DNA of 34,902 nt from Nocardiopsis alkaliphila YIM 80379 (GTDB lineage: Bacteria > Actinomycetota > Actinomycetes > Streptosporangiales > Streptosporangiaceae): NCBI RefSeq assembly GCF_000341005.1, contig NZ_ANBD01000070.1, forward strand, positions 1-34,902, in the 5' to 3' direction. The position numbers were made by a program, and so were the translations under genes. Shown piece after piece: positions 26,387-34,835 of the stretch. How positions within the stretch are numbered: the stretch's first letter is position 1; each line of letters begins with the position of its first letter. The notes beneath the pieces were generated by a model. That model was not told the origin of the DNA. It saw only the letters and a list, made by a program, of their open reading frames with translations, and searched no databases.

Positions 26387-27037
26387 TCAGGGGGCCTCGA
26401 CGCGGATCATGAGCGCGCTGCCCTCGGCGGTGACCTGTCCGTGGGCCTTGATCTGTCCGGCGACGTACACCTTGCGGCCCTCGACCCGTTCCACCCAGGA
26501 GGTGATCTCCAGGGGGGTGAACAGCGGGGTGGGCCTGCGGTAGTCGACCTCCAGATGGGCGGTCAGCCCGGGACTGGTCTCGATGGCCGAGACGCTGCCG
26601 ACGGCCTGGTCGAGCATGGCGGCGATCCAGCCACCGTGAACCAGGCCGGGAGGTCCCTGGTAGATGGTGTTGAGGGTGATCTCCGCGCGCAGGCCCTCCT
26701 CGGTGCGCATGAGGGCGAGCCGAGGCGCGGCGGGGTTGGTGTCCCCGGCGACGATGTTGGTGATGGTGCCGACCTCGGTGGTGCCGTCACCGATCTCGCG
26801 GGTGACCATGGTGCCGATCTGGCGGCGCGCGACGTTGAGACGGTCGGTGAGGGTCTGGACGGTGGCGGCGGTATCGGCCAACGTGTCGGTGTCGACCTCG
26901 GTGTTGGCGACGGCGTCGATGAGGTCGTGGACGCGAGAGACCAGGGCGCGCAGCTCGGTGGGGATGGCGGCGCCTTCGACCAAGGGGAGACCGTAGGCCC
27001 GGGGGTCGGCGGTGGTCTGCTGCGTGTTGACCGTCAT
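26387..27037 (-). CDS. PaaI-family hotdog thioesterase
   Basis: The 216-residue protein has a helical N-terminal half (about 1-95) and a C-terminal hotdog domain. The PaaI/thioesterase signature is PPGLVHGGWIAAMLDQAVGSVSA (about 130-152), followed by TAHLEVDYRRPTPL and VEGRKVYVAGQIKAHGQVTAEGSALMI. Such enzymes cleave acyl-CoA thioesters; the acyl group is not known. ATG 27037 has GAGGAAG upstream, and longer frames lack family sequence. A perfect palindrome shared with the acyl-CoA synthetase promoter lies 79 bases upstream, tying it to acyl-CoA metabolism by inference. Confidence 0.9.
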   Translation of the reverse strand: MTVNTQQTTADPRAYGLPLVEGAAIPTELRALVSRVHDLIDAVANTEVDTDTLADTAATVQTLTDRLNVARRQIGTMVTREIGDGTTEVGTITNIVAGDTNPAAPRLALMRTEEGLRAEITLNTIYQGPPGLVHGGWIAAMLDQAVGSVSAIETSPGLTAHLEVDYRRPTPLFTPLEITSWVERVEGRKVYVAGQIKAHGQVTAEGSALMIRVEAP

Positions 27038-27111
27038 GTCTTCCTCGTCGGATCGGTGTTCGTTCTCGGCGGTCCAGGGGGCGGTGGTCCGGCTCGAAAG
27101 GCCAAAACCGA

Positions 27112-27127
27112 ATCCTACTCGGGAGTA
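27112..27127 (-). promoter_or_regulatory. PaaI-gene -10 overlapped by a palindromic operator
   Basis: The perfect palindrome TACTC-GG-GAGTA (27116-27127) overlaps TAGGAT (minus strand, 27117-27112), a TAnnnT -10 candidate. The same core occurs at the fadD promoter (17818-17829). The leader to ATG 27037 would be about 67 bases, consistent with its clear ribosome-binding site. Confidence 0.5.
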
Positions 27128-27203
27128 TTCCAACCAAACGGGACACCACGGTGCGCTCCCTGTCACACGCGATGGAGACCGGGAGCACTACCGGTCGGGT
27201 CGG

Positions 27204-27641
27204 TCAGGTCAGCTCGTGTTCCATGTGTCGATGCGGAATGCCCGCGTCGAGGAATTCCTCACCGTGGGCGAGGTAGCCGAGCCGCTCGTAGAACCCGAGC
27301 GCGTGGGTCTGAGCGTGCAGCTCCACCTTCTTCAGGCCCAACTCCCGGGCCGTCTCCTCCGCGGCGCGCACGAGGGCGGCACCGGTCCCCTTGCCGCGCC
27401 CCTCGGGCAGGACCGCCATACGCCCCAACAGGCCGACCCCCTCGCCTTGGTCGACCAGGCGGACGGTGCCCACGGGCACCCCCTCGTCCACGGCCAGCAG
27501 GAACTCGGCCGTGGTATCACGCTCGTCCCATTCCTCGGCGATGGGTACTCGTTGTTCGGCGACGAACACCGCGCCGCGGATGACGAAGACGGCCGCGCGG
27601 TCACGTTCGTCGCGGACACGGCGGATCTGTGGCTTGTGCAT
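27204..27641 (-). CDS. GNAT-family N-acetyltransferase (ElaA/YjcF-like)
   Basis: The 145-residue single-domain GNAT has the family start IRRVRDERDRAAVFVIRGAVFVAEQRVP. The acetyl-CoA-binding segment is LLGRMAVLPEGRGKGTGAALVRAAEETARELG, with the RGxGxG-type loop at GRGKGTG. Later motifs are VELHAQTHALGFYERLGYLAHGEEFLDAGIPHRHMEHEL, typical of YjcF/ElaA-like enzymes of unknown acceptor. The ATG at 27641 has no ribosome-binding site; TAGTCT ends exactly six bases before it, so a leaderless transcript is likely. Confidence 0.92.
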   Translation of the reverse strand: MHKPQIRRVRDERDRAAVFVIRGAVFVAEQRVPIAEEWDERDTTAEFLLAVDEGVPVGTVRLVDQGEGVGLLGRMAVLPEGRGKGTGAALVRAAEETARELGLKKVELHAQTHALGFYERLGYLAHGEEFLDAGIPHRHMEHELT

Positions 27642-27647
27642 GTGGGC

Positions 27648-27653
27648 AGACTA
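27648..27653 (-). promoter_or_regulatory. Candidate -10 for a leaderless GNAT transcript
   Basis: TAGTCT on the minus strand is separated by six bases from ATG 27641. The -35 is weak. Confidence 0.4.
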
Positions 27654-27697
27654 ACGAACCCACCATGGCCGATCTCAGGAACGACGTCCTAACCTGG

Positions 27698-27713
27698 CGG
27701 TATGGGAATACCG
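27698..27713. promoter_or_regulatory. CGGTAT-GGGA-ATACCG palindrome between GNAT and azlC
   Basis: Perfect six-base arms (27698-27703 and 27708-27713) around a four-base centre lie in the 266-base divergent gap. It may be an operator for either gene; no partner site was found in the window. Confidence 0.3.
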
Positions 27714-27907
27714 AATGAGGTTCGCCCCAGCATCGAGCCCACTCGCGCACACGAATCGGTCGCGGATGGTCCGAACCCGTTCCCTATGCGGGACCTCTAC
27801 GGACGGCACCCGCACTCCTGCTGAGGCCACCTTGCTTCATTCGATGATCCGACCAAGGGCACAAGTACGCCCAAACGGGCGACCGCCCCCTCCTCACGTG
27901 GACGAAT

Positions 27908-28651
27908 GTGAAGATCCTGTCTCTGCTACGATCCCCGGCCGTCCGCGACGGCCTGGGCATCGGTGTCGCCGTGGGCGTCGCCGGTCTGGCCTTCGGTACG
28001 GCGGCGGTGGCCGCGGGTCTCTCCCCCGCACAGGCCGTCTTCCTGAGCGCGTTCATGTTCACCGGCGCCTCCCAGTTCGCCCTGATCGGAGTGATCGCCG
28101 GTGGCGGCAGCCTCGTCGCCGGTGCGCTGGGCGCCCTGCTCCTGGGCGCGCGCAACACCCTGTACGGGCTGCGTTTGACGGATGTACTCCAGTGGCGGGG
28201 TATGCGACGTGTGGCAGCCGCGCACGGGGTGATCGACGAGACCACCGCGGTGACCCTGGCCCAGCCTGATCGTGTTTCCGCTCGCACCGCCTTCGTGACC
28301 ACCTACGTGGTGCTGGGATCCTTCTGGGCGGCCACCACCCTGATGGGTGCCCTGGCGACGGAGCGGGTGAACGACATCAGTGCGTTCGGGCTGGACGCGG
28401 TGGGGCCGGCGATCTTCCTGGGGCTGCTGTGGCCCCGACTCCGTGACGAGGGTGGCCGTACCCGGCTGATCGCCCTGCTGGGCGCGGGTGTGGCCCTGGC
28501 CACCACACCGTTCCTGCCACCGGGGGTGCCGGTGTTGTTGGCCGCCTCCGCCGCGTTGATCGCGCTGCTGGGGCCGGACCCGAAGACCATCGCTTCCGAC
28601 GCGAACGAGAAGGATCCGTCCATGGACCGGAACGAGGAGGTGGGGTCGTGA
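27908..28651 (+). CDS. azlC: AzlC-family branched-chain amino acid exporter subunit
   Basis: The 247-residue polytopic membrane protein has the AzlC hallmark GLSPAQAVFLSAFMFTGASQFALIGVIAGGGSLVAGALGALLLGARNTLYGL and about seven to eight helices. VIDETTAV and AFVTTYVVLGSFW follow. With AzlD it forms a two-protein exporter of branched-chain amino acids in characterised relatives. The start is GTG 27908; no good ribosome-binding site is seen. It overlaps azlD by four bases (GTGA at 28648-28651), which fits a single transcription unit. Confidence 0.93.
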   Translation: MKILSLLRSPAVRDGLGIGVAVGVAGLAFGTAAVAAGLSPAQAVFLSAFMFTGASQFALIGVIAGGGSLVAGALGALLLGARNTLYGLRLTDVLQWRGMRRVAAAHGVIDETTAVTLAQPDRVSARTAFVTTYVVLGSFWAATTLMGALATERVNDISAFGLDAVGPAIFLGLLWPRLRDEGGRTRLIALLGAGVALATTPFLPPGVPVLLAASAALIALLGPDPKTIASDANEKDPSMDRNEEVGS

Positions 28652-28962
28652 CCCTGTGGCCCGTCCTGATCGCCACCGCGGTCGGCTGCTATCTGCTCAA
28701 GTACGCGGGTATGGCCGCCCCCCGACGTCTGTTGGACAACCCCTGGCTGCGACGGTTCGCCATCGCCGTGCCCGTGGCCCTGTTGGCCGCGTTGATCGCC
28801 GTGGAGGCGCTGCGCGGCCAGGGTCAGGCCCTGGCCTGGGACACCGCGCGGATGGCCGGGGTGGGTGCGGCGGTGCTCGCCCTGATATTGCGGGCCCCCT
28901 TCCTCGTCGTGGTCGTCGCCGCGGCCGTGGTCACCGCCGGATCGCGTGCTTTGGGGTTCTGA
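28648..28962 (+). CDS. azlD: AzlD-family exporter subunit
   Basis: A small 104-residue membrane protein with three to four helices: LWPVLIATAVGCYLLKYAG, FAIAVPVALLAALIAVEAL and the last VLALILRAPFLVVVVAAAVVT. This is the usual AzlD size and pattern, including LRRFAIAVPVALLAALI. It works with AzlC to export branched-chain amino acids. The GTG start lies inside the azlC stop. A ThDP enzyme of acetolactate-synthase type follows after 162 bases. Confidence 0.92.
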   Translation: MTLWPVLIATAVGCYLLKYAGMAAPRRLLDNPWLRRFAIAVPVALLAALIAVEALRGQGQALAWDTARMAGVGAAVLALILRAPFLVVVVAAAVVTAGSRALGF

Positions 28963-29016
28963 GCGCCGTTGCTTGACGGCCTGGGACGAGTTGTCCACAG
29001 GCCGTCCGGTCCACTC

Positions 29017-29045
29017 TTGACCGGCTTCGGGACGCCTGTCAGAGT
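29017..29045 (+). promoter_or_regulatory. Candidate promoter of the ThDP-enzyme gene
   Basis: TTGACC (29017-29022, 5 of 6) and CAGAGT (29040-29045) are 17 bases apart, with a leader of about 73 bases to ATG 29125. Confidence 0.35.
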
Positions 29046-29124
29046 CGGCCGCACGCGACCGGGGACACCACCCGTTCCCGACGCGCTTCGAGTGGACCTT
29101 GCGACGATGGAAGGACCCGCCTCC

Positions 29125-30807
29125 ATGGCCCCTGCCCTACGACGGCCGCCCTCCCCCACCGACACCGCCGCGCACACGGCCGTGGAGGTCTTGGCCAAAG
29201 CCGGGATCAGACGCTGCTACACCGTCCCCGGTGAGAGCTTCCTGGAACTGGCCGACGCCATCGACCAACACCCCGCCATGGCCTTGATCTCCACTCGGCA
29301 CGAAGGTGGCGCCGCCTTCATGGCCGAGGCCGACGCCAAGCTCACCGGGGTCCCGGCCGTCGCAGCCGCCACCCGTGGCCCGGGCGCGGCCAACCTGGCG
29401 GTGGGGGTGCACACCGCCATGCAGGACTCCACTCCGATGATCGTCTTCCTCGGCCAGGCCGAGACCGAACGACTGGGCCGTGAGGCCTTTCAGGAGGTGG
29501 ACCTGACCGCCTTCTACGCACCGATCACCAAATGGTCCACCACCGTGCACCGGGCCGACCGGTTGGCCGAGGTCACGGCCCGCGCGATTCGGATCGCCAC
29601 CACCGGACGTCCCGGACCGGTGGCGATCGCGGTCCCGGGAGACCTGTTCGGACAGCGCGTCGGAGATCGGCCGATACCGGAACCCTTCGTGGCGCCTCGG
29701 CCACCGTTGGCGGACGCGGACCGGGATCGTCTGGCCCACTGGCTGACCCGTGCGGTGCGACCGGTGATCATCGCCGGTGGCGGAGCGCGCTTCGCCCGCG
29801 AGGATCTGGTGCGGGTGGCCGAACGCTACAGCGCCGGGGTGTACGCCGCCTGGCGTCGCCAGGACGTGTTCCCCAACGACCACCCCCTGTACCTGGGACA
29901 CCTGGGGCTAGGGGCGCCCAGTGCGGTCCTGGGCGCGTTGGCCGACGCCGACGCGGTCCTGGTGGTGGGGTGTCGGATGAGCGAGACGACCACCCAGGGG
30001 TATCGGCTGCCCGAATCCGACGGCCGGACCCTGGTGGCGCAGATCGACATCGACCCGGAGCAGGTGGGCGCCACCCACCAGGTGTGGCTGGGTGCGGTGG
30101 CCGACGCGGGCAAGGCCCTGGCCTCCTTGGCGGCGGCACCGGGCCAGGCGCCCTACCGGGACTGGAGCGCGGCCCGCAGACTGTGGATGGAGAGCACCAC
30201 CCTGCCCGGTGGAACCGAACCGCACCAGGGGCCGCGGATGCACCCGTGGTCGGTGGTGGCCGGAATGCGCCGGGCACTACCCGAGGACGCCCTGCTGACC
30301 AACGACGCGGGAAACTTCGCCTCCTTCCTGCACCGAGGGTGGTGGTTTCGGCACCCGCGCACCCAACTCGCCCCGACCAGCGGAGCCATGGGGTACGCCG
30401 TCCCGGCGGCGGTGGCGGCGAAGATCGCCGAGCCCGGCCGCACGGTGGTGGCGGTGGCCGGAGACGGTGGGGCGTTGATGACCGGTCAGGAACTGGAGAC
30501 GGCGGTGCGGGTAGGCGCGGCCGTGACCGTGGTGGTGTTCCAGAACGGCCTGTACGGCACGATCGCGATGCACCAGGCCCGGGAGCTCGGCCGGATCGCG
30601 GGCACACGGATCAGCGGTCCCTTGGACCTGGCGGGGTACGCTCGCGCCTTGGGCGCTCGAGGGTCGACGGTGCACACCCGTGAGGAGCTGGAGAAGGCAC
30701 TGGCCGAGGCGGTGGCCGCCGACCTACCGACCCTGGTGGACGTGCGCACCGACCCGGAGGTGATCAGTCCGACCGCCACCATGTCGGACCTGCTGGGATC
30801 TGGGTGA
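29125..30807 (+). CDS. ThDP-dependent enzyme of acetolactate-synthase type
   Basis: The 560-residue protein has the three domains of the acetolactate synthase/pyruvate oxidase superfamily. The PYR domain (about 15-185) carries the catalytic Glu60 in STRHEGGAAFMAEADAKLTG. A central Rossmann-like domain (about 205-335) includes PVIIAGGGARFA. The PP domain (about 370-540) binds ThDP through GDGGALMTGQELETAV (Gly446-Asp447-Gly448) and Asn474. Start ATG 29125 has GGAAGGA nine bases upstream; frames from earlier starts lack family sequence. No regulatory small subunit (ilvN/H) is adjacent, so a catabolic or biosynthetic ligase role other than the main valine/isoleucine enzyme is possible. The azlCD neighbour hints at branched-chain chemistry. 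Confidence 0.88.
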   Translation: MAPALRRPPSPTDTAAHTAVEVLAKAGIRRCYTVPGESFLELADAIDQHPAMALISTRHEGGAAFMAEADAKLTGVPAVAAATRGPGAANLAVGVHTAMQDSTPMIVFLGQAETERLGREAFQEVDLTAFYAPITKWSTTVHRADRLAEVTARAIRIATTGRPGPVAIAVPGDLFGQRVGDRPIPEPFVAPRPPLADADRDRLAHWLTRAVRPVIIAGGGARFAREDLVRVAERYSAGVYAAWRRQDVFPNDHPLYLGHLGLGAPSAVLGALADADAVLVVGCRMSETTTQGYRLPESDGRTLVAQIDIDPEQVGATHQVWLGAVADAGKALASLAAAPGQAPYRDWSAARRLWMESTTLPGGTEPHQGPRMHPWSVVAGMRRALPEDALLTNDAGNFASFLHRGWWFRHPRTQLAPTSGAMGYAVPAAVAAKIAEPGRTVVAVAGDGGALMTGQELETAVRVGAAVTVVVFQNGLYGTIAMHQARELGRIAGTRISGPLDLAGYARALGARGSTVHTREELEKALAEAVAADLPTLVDVRTDPEVISPTATMSDLLGSG

Positions 30808-30875
30808 GTCGGTGGTGAAGCCCGTATCGGGTTCGAGGTCGCGATCGGTTCCGCCCACGAACGAAGCCGACCCCC

Positions 30876-31784
30876 TCACTCTCCGGTGTGCGCGGCGGCG
30901 GCCTCGCGCAGGGCCCGGACCACGGCACGGATGGCGGGCCTACGGGAGGCGTCGGTGCGCCAGAACACGTAGACCTGGCGGATCAGTGCGGGTTGAACGG
31001 GAACGACACGGACCCCTTCGGGCAAGGGTCCCCTGCCCAGGCGGGGCATGACGGCGGCCCCGATTCCGGCGGCGATGAGCGCCAGTTTGGTCTGGTGCTC
31101 CTCCACGTTGTGCGCGACGTTCGGTTCGCCGCCACGCTGTCGGATGATGTCGTGCAGCCAGTCGTCACAGATGGACCCACGGCCCCAGCTGATCCACGGC
31201 AGGTCACGGATCTCGTCGAGTTCGAGCAGTTCACGGTGGGCCAGGGGGTGATCGGCCGGCAGGGCGATGTCGCCGACGTCGTCCATGAGCGGCGCACGGG
31301 TCATCCCCTCGGGCAGGCGTAGCGGCCTGCCCACCCAATCCACGACCATGGCCAGGTCCGCCTCGCCCCGGACCATGGTGGGCACGCTCTCGTGCGGTTC
31401 CTCTTCGTACAGTTCCACTCGCAGTCCGGGGTGTGCCTCGCGTAACGCGGGCAGGGCCTGGGGCAAAAGGCCTCGGACGGCGGTGGGGGTGGCGGACAGA
31501 CGCAGGTGCCCGGTGACGTCGTCGCGGTGGGCCTCCAGGTCGGCCTCGGCCTGCTGGACCTGGGACAGGATGCGGGAGGTGTGTTCGACGAGCAGGTCCG
31601 CGGCGTCGGTCAGGCGCACCCCACGGCCGTTGCGTTCGACCAAGGGTTGGCCCACCTCGCGTTCGAGTTTGGCGAGTTGTTGGGAGACCGCGGAGTTGGT
31701 GACGTGGAGGGCTTGGGACGCGGCGCTGAGGGAGCCGTGCACGGCGATGGCGTGGAGGACACGGAGCCGGTCGACACTGAGCAT
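30876..31784 (-). CDS. LysR-family transcriptional regulator
   Basis: This 302-residue regulator has an N-terminal winged helix-turn-helix (about 2-62; LHAIAVHGSLSAASQALHVTNSAVSQQLAKLEREVG) and a LysR substrate domain (about 90-295; HLRLSATPTAVRGLLPQALPAL, DLAMVVDW, IGAAVMPRLG). The inducer is unknown. It is divergent from a frameshifted EamA exporter gene, the usual layout for a regulator and the transporter it controls. ATG 31784 lies seven bases after TAGTGT (leaderless). A TAAC-N6-GTTA dyad overlaps this promoter. Confidence 0.94.
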   Translation of the reverse strand: MLSVDRLRVLHAIAVHGSLSAASQALHVTNSAVSQQLAKLEREVGQPLVERNGRGVRLTDAADLLVEHTSRILSQVQQAEADLEAHRDDVTGHLRLSATPTAVRGLLPQALPALREAHPGLRVELYEEEPHESVPTMVRGEADLAMVVDWVGRPLRLPEGMTRAPLMDDVGDIALPADHPLAHRELLELDEIRDLPWISWGRGSICDDWLHDIIRQRGGEPNVAHNVEEHQTKLALIAAGIGAAVMPRLGRGPLPEGVRVVPVQPALIRQVYVFWRTDASRRPAIRAVVRALREAAAAHTGE

Positions 31785-31791
31785 GTAAGGA

Positions 31792-31809
31792 ACACTAACG
31801 CTTGGGTTA
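31792..31809 (-). promoter_or_regulatory. lysR promoter -10 and TAAC-N6-GTTA dyad
   Basis: TAGTGT (minus strand, 31797-31792) is seven bases from the lysR ATG, with TTCATT 17 bases upstream as a weak -35. The dyad TAAC-GCTTGG-GTTA (31796-31809) lies between lysR and the EamA gene and is a candidate autoregulatory LysR site. Confidence 0.4.
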
Positions 31810-31899
31810 AGCAGAATGAAGTGGACCTAAGAAGATTGGGCGATGTAGAACCGGTCCACGAGCACCTCCCCGGCCGCCTCCACCACTCCTCATGCCTGG

Positions 31900-32870
31900 T
31901 TGTCGGGCCGGCGCACCAAGTTCGCCCTGCTCGCGCTGGTCTGGGGGATGAGCTTCGTCCTGATCCGGATCGGCGCGCAGGTCCTCACCCCCGTCCAACT
32001 CTCCCTGGGACGTATGCTCAGCGGGCCCTGCCACTGCTCGCGCTCGTGTACCTGCGTGGCGGGCGCCTGCCCACCTCTCCTCGCTTGTGGGGGCACCTGT
32101 TCGTGGCGGCGCTGCTGCTCGACACCACCCCCTTCACCCTGTTCGGGTACGCCGGACGGCTCATCCCGTCCGCCCTGATGGGGATCGTCAACGCCTCCAC
32201 CCCACTGTTCGGGGTCGTGTTCTCGATGCTGTTGCCGTCCGACGAACGCCCCGACCGTGACCGTGTCCTGGGGCCGGCCATCGGATTCGTGGGTGTGCTC
32301 ACCGTCTTCGGGGTGTGGAATTCCCTGGGCACCGTGTCCGTGGACGATCGTGACGCCCTGCTCGGGATGCTCCTGGTGGTGGGCGCCAACGTCTGCTACG
32401 GGATCGGCACGCCCTACCTGCGCCGTTTCGTGGCGGGAACCTCGCACGGCGCCCTGGAACCGAGCGCCCTGCAACTGCTGCCGGCCTCGATTCCCCTCCT
32501 GCTCCTCGTGCCGTGGTTCGGCGGGGTCCCGAGCGATCCGAGCTGGCGGGTGGTGGCGGCCATCAGCACCCTGGGCGTGCTCGGGACCGGATTCGCCTAC
32601 GTTCTGCAATACGCCATCGTCCGGGCCGCCGGAGCGACCGTGGCGACCACGGTCACCTACGTGGTGCCGGTGGTGGCGATCACCGCCGGAATCGTGCTCC
32701 TGGGCCAGACCCTCACCTGGAACCAGCCCTTGGGAGCGCTCGTGATCATCCTGGGCGCCGCCCTGTGCCAGGGCGTCCTGCGTATGCGCGGGCCGCGAAC
32801 CCGCCGAGCCGCGCCACACTCATCGAGCACGGCCCGGACAGGACCCACCGACAGCCCACCTGGTACCTGA
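31900..32870 (+). pseudogene. EamA-family transporter with a frameshift near position 32020
   Basis: The N-terminus (SGRRTKFALLALVWGMSFVLIRIG, start TTG 31900 or unclear) reads in one frame through LSLGRML, ending at about 32019. The rest, from RALPLLALVYLRGGRL to the stop at 32870, is in another frame and gives about nine further helices of an EamA/DMT exporter. A net single-base loss between about 32017 and 32024 would restore one reading frame. Without it, the first frame runs on into a short Cys-rich nonsense tail. Either the gene is broken or one base is missing from the assembly. It is divergent from lysR and ends at a strong hairpin. Confidence 0.8.
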
Positions 32871-32891
32871 GCGACCACCCGGAAACGAGAG

Positions 32892-32927
32892 CGCCCGTGC
32901 CCACGCGGATCGGCGTGGGCACGGGCG
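32892..32927. terminator. 15-bp perfect hairpin between EamA and rluD
   Basis: CGCCCGTGCCCACGC (32892-32906) pairs fully with GCGTGGGCACGGGCG (32913-32927), six-base loop, between two convergent genes. Confidence 0.75.
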
Positions 32928-32953
32928 AACGTGCGGTCCGGGTCGGCTCCGGG

Positions 32954-33880
32954 CTATTCCTCGCGAAGCTTTTCCACGGCGGCGGCCAGGTCGGCCGGGT
33001 AAGGGCTGGAGAACTCCACCGGACGGCGCTCGGTGGGGTGGTCGAAGCCCAGACGGACCGCGTGCAGCCACTGGCGCCGTACCCCCAGCCGTTCGGCCAG
33101 GGTCGGATCGGCCCCGTAGAGCATGTCTCCTACGCAAGGGTGGCGCAACGCGGACATGTGCACCCGGATCTGGTGGGTGCGCCCGGTCTCCAACTTGATC
33201 TCCAACAGGCTGGCGGCCCGGAACGCCTCCTGCGTGTCGTAGTGGGTGACGGACTCACGTCCGCCCGCGACCACGGCCCAGCGTCCGTCCCCGGCCGGGT
33301 GACGATCGATCGGCGCGTCCACGGTCCCCCTGAGCGGGTCCGGGTGCCCCTGCACCAGGGTGTGGTAACGCTTGTCCACGGTGCGTTCCTTGAACGCCCG
33401 CTTGAGCACGCTGTAGGCGGTCTCGCTCTTGGCCACCACCATCAGACCGGTGGTGTTGGCGTCCAACCGATGCACGATTCCCTGGCGTTCGGCCGCACCA
33501 CTGGTGGCCAATCGCACCCCGGAGGCCAACAACCCCTCCAGGACGCTGGGGCCGGTCCAACCGACGGTGGGGTGGGCGACCACACCGATCGGCTTGTCGA
33601 CCACGATGATGTCGGCGTCTTCGTACACGATGCGCATACCCGGAACGGCTTCGGGGCGTGGTACCGGGGCGGTGGGCGGCGGCGGGAGGGTCACCTCCAG
33701 CCAGGCGCCGGCCTGGACGCGGTCGGACTTGCCCGCCTCGGCGCCGTCCAGCAGGACGCCTCCGTCACCGATCAGCTCGGCCGCCCGGGTCCGGGACAGA
33801 CCGAACATCCGCGCGATCGCGGAGTCGAGTCGGTCACCCTCCAGCCCATCGGGGACGGGCAGGCTCCTGGTATCGCTCAT
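32954..33880 (-). CDS. RluA/RluD-family pseudouridine synthase
   Basis: This 308-residue RNA-modifying enzyme has an N-terminal S4 RNA-binding domain (about 15-75; [29 protein letters not shown]) and a PseudoU_synth_2 domain. The catalytic Asp lies in [19 protein letters not shown] (about 140-158). Other motifs are [23 protein letters not shown] and [21 protein letters not shown]. It probably modifies uridines in 23S rRNA, as RluD does, but the target is inferred. It overlaps lspA by four bases (ATGA at 33877-33880), a pair kept together in many actinobacteria. Confidence 0.94.
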   Translation of the reverse strand: MSDTRSLPVPDGLEGDRLDSAIARMFGLSRTRAAELIGDGGVLLDGAEAGKSDRVQAGAWLEVTLPPPPTAPVPRPEAVPGMRIVYEDADIIVVDKPIGVVAHPTVGWTGPSVLEGLLASGVRLATSGAAERQGIVHRLDANTTGLMVVAKSETAYSVLKRAFKERTVDKRYHTLVQGHPDPLRGTVDAPIDRHPAGDGRWAVVAGGRESVTHYDTQEAFRAASLLEIKLETGRTHQIRVHMSALRHPCVGDMLYGADPTLAERLGVRRQWLHAVRLGFDHPTERRPVEFSSPYPADLAAAVEKLREE

Positions 33881-34437
33881 GTGTCCTTCCCCTCGCCCTC
33901 GACGCCCTTCTCGGCCACCTTCGCCTCGTCGGAGACCATCGTCCCGTCCAGGTTGAGCCCCTTGAAGGTCAGCGCGACCACCAAGCAGGCCCCGACCACC
34001 ACACAGGAATCGGCGATGTTGAACACCGGCCAGTTCGGCACTCGGATGAAGTCGACGACGGCTCCCTGGAAGGGACCCGGGTCACGGAAGTAGCGGTCGA
34101 TGAGGTTACCGGCGGCGCCACCCATCATCAGGCCGAGTGTGACGCCCCACCAGACACTGCGCACCCGCCATCCGATGTAGGCGATCGCCAGGACCACGAG
34201 GGTGGCGATGATGGTGAACACCCAGGTGTAACCGGTGCCCAGCGAGAACGCGGCACCAGTGTTGAACACCAGGGTGAACTGGAGGAAGCTGCCGATCACG
34301 TCGACGCTTTCTCCAGGCCTGAAGGTCGCCAGGGCCCATTCCTTGGTGGCGAGGTCGACGGCGATCGCGGTGAGCGCGACCAGCAGCAGGAGCAGATACC
34401 TGCGCGGTCGGACGTTCGTCTTGTCGGTCGTGGTCAT
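33877..34437 (-). CDS. lspA: Lipoprotein signal peptidase (signal peptidase II)
   Basis: The 186-residue aspartic protease removes signal peptides from prolipoproteins in the membrane. Four helices are visible. The first has [22 protein letters not shown] (the conserved DxxTK-like segment). Catalytic Asp residues lie in [13 protein letters not shown] and [13 protein letters not shown], typical of LspA. A short cytosolic tail ends at GKDT. ATG 34437 has CCGGGGAC upstream at about eight bases. It is coupled to the pseudouridine synthase downstream. Confidence 0.95.
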   Translation of the reverse strand: MTTTDKTNVRPRRYLLLLLVALTAIAVDLATKEWALATFRPGESVDVIGSFLQFTLVFNTGAAFSLGTGYTWVFTIIATLVVLAIAYIGWRVRSVWWGVTLGLMMGGAAGNLIDRYFRDPGPFQGAVVDFIRVPNWPVFNIADSCVVVGACLVVALTFKGLNLDGTMVSDEAKVAEKGVEGEGKDT

Positions 34438-34462
34438 GTTGATGTCCCCGGAGGGCTCTACC

Positions 34463-34768
34463 TCACTCAGCGACGCTCCTCGCGCTGTTTGCGGGTGACG
34501 GCACGGGGGTGGCCCTGGGAAAGGCCTGTGGGCGAGCCTTCCCAACGGCCTGCCCGCATGACTCACAGACCCCGTAGGCTCCCGCGTCCATTCGTTCGAT
34601 CGCCCGTTCGCCCTTGGCGAGCAGGTCACGAGTATTGTAGGTCAACGCCGACTCGTGTTCGCGTTGGAACGCCTTCACCTCGGTGTCGGTGGGATCGTCT
34701 CCGGTGACCTCGGCCGGGGTCTCGAGCCGTTCGGTGGCGTCATCGGGGGTGGCGGTGCGAATCGTCAT
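34463..34768 (-). CDS. TraR/DksA-type zinc-finger protein with a frameshifted C-terminus
   Basis: The 101-residue product has the helical region LTYNTRDLLAKGERAIERMDAGAYG and the first zinc pair CESCGQAVGKARPQAFPRAT. Homologues continue with a second Cys pair and a KQREERR-like end. Here the frame ends in PVPSPANSARSVAE without cysteines. The lost ending is visible in another frame as RKQREERR-stop (34467-34493). The shift lies near the C-run at 34505-34509. Even in the other frame the Cys positions read as Arg, so the second half of the finger is gone either way. ATG 34768 has no ribosome-binding site. The gene precedes lspA by 25 bases. Confidence 0.78.
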   Translation of the reverse strand: MTIRTATPDDATERLETPAEVTGDDPTDTEVKAFQREHESALTYNTRDLLAKGERAIERMDAGAYGVCESCGQAVGKARPQAFPRATPVPSPANSARSVAE

Positions 34769-34835
34769 GGAAGGAAGTCTGACCAGACCCCCGGGGCCGG
34801 ACAAGGGGTTCACGGCCCAAGGAGATACGACCGGA

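Noticed and set aside
27782..27840. Short frame MRDLYGRHPHSC before azlC as a branched-chain leader peptide
   Set aside because: It has only one Leu and no Ile or Val codons, and no ribosome-binding site or attenuator stem follows.
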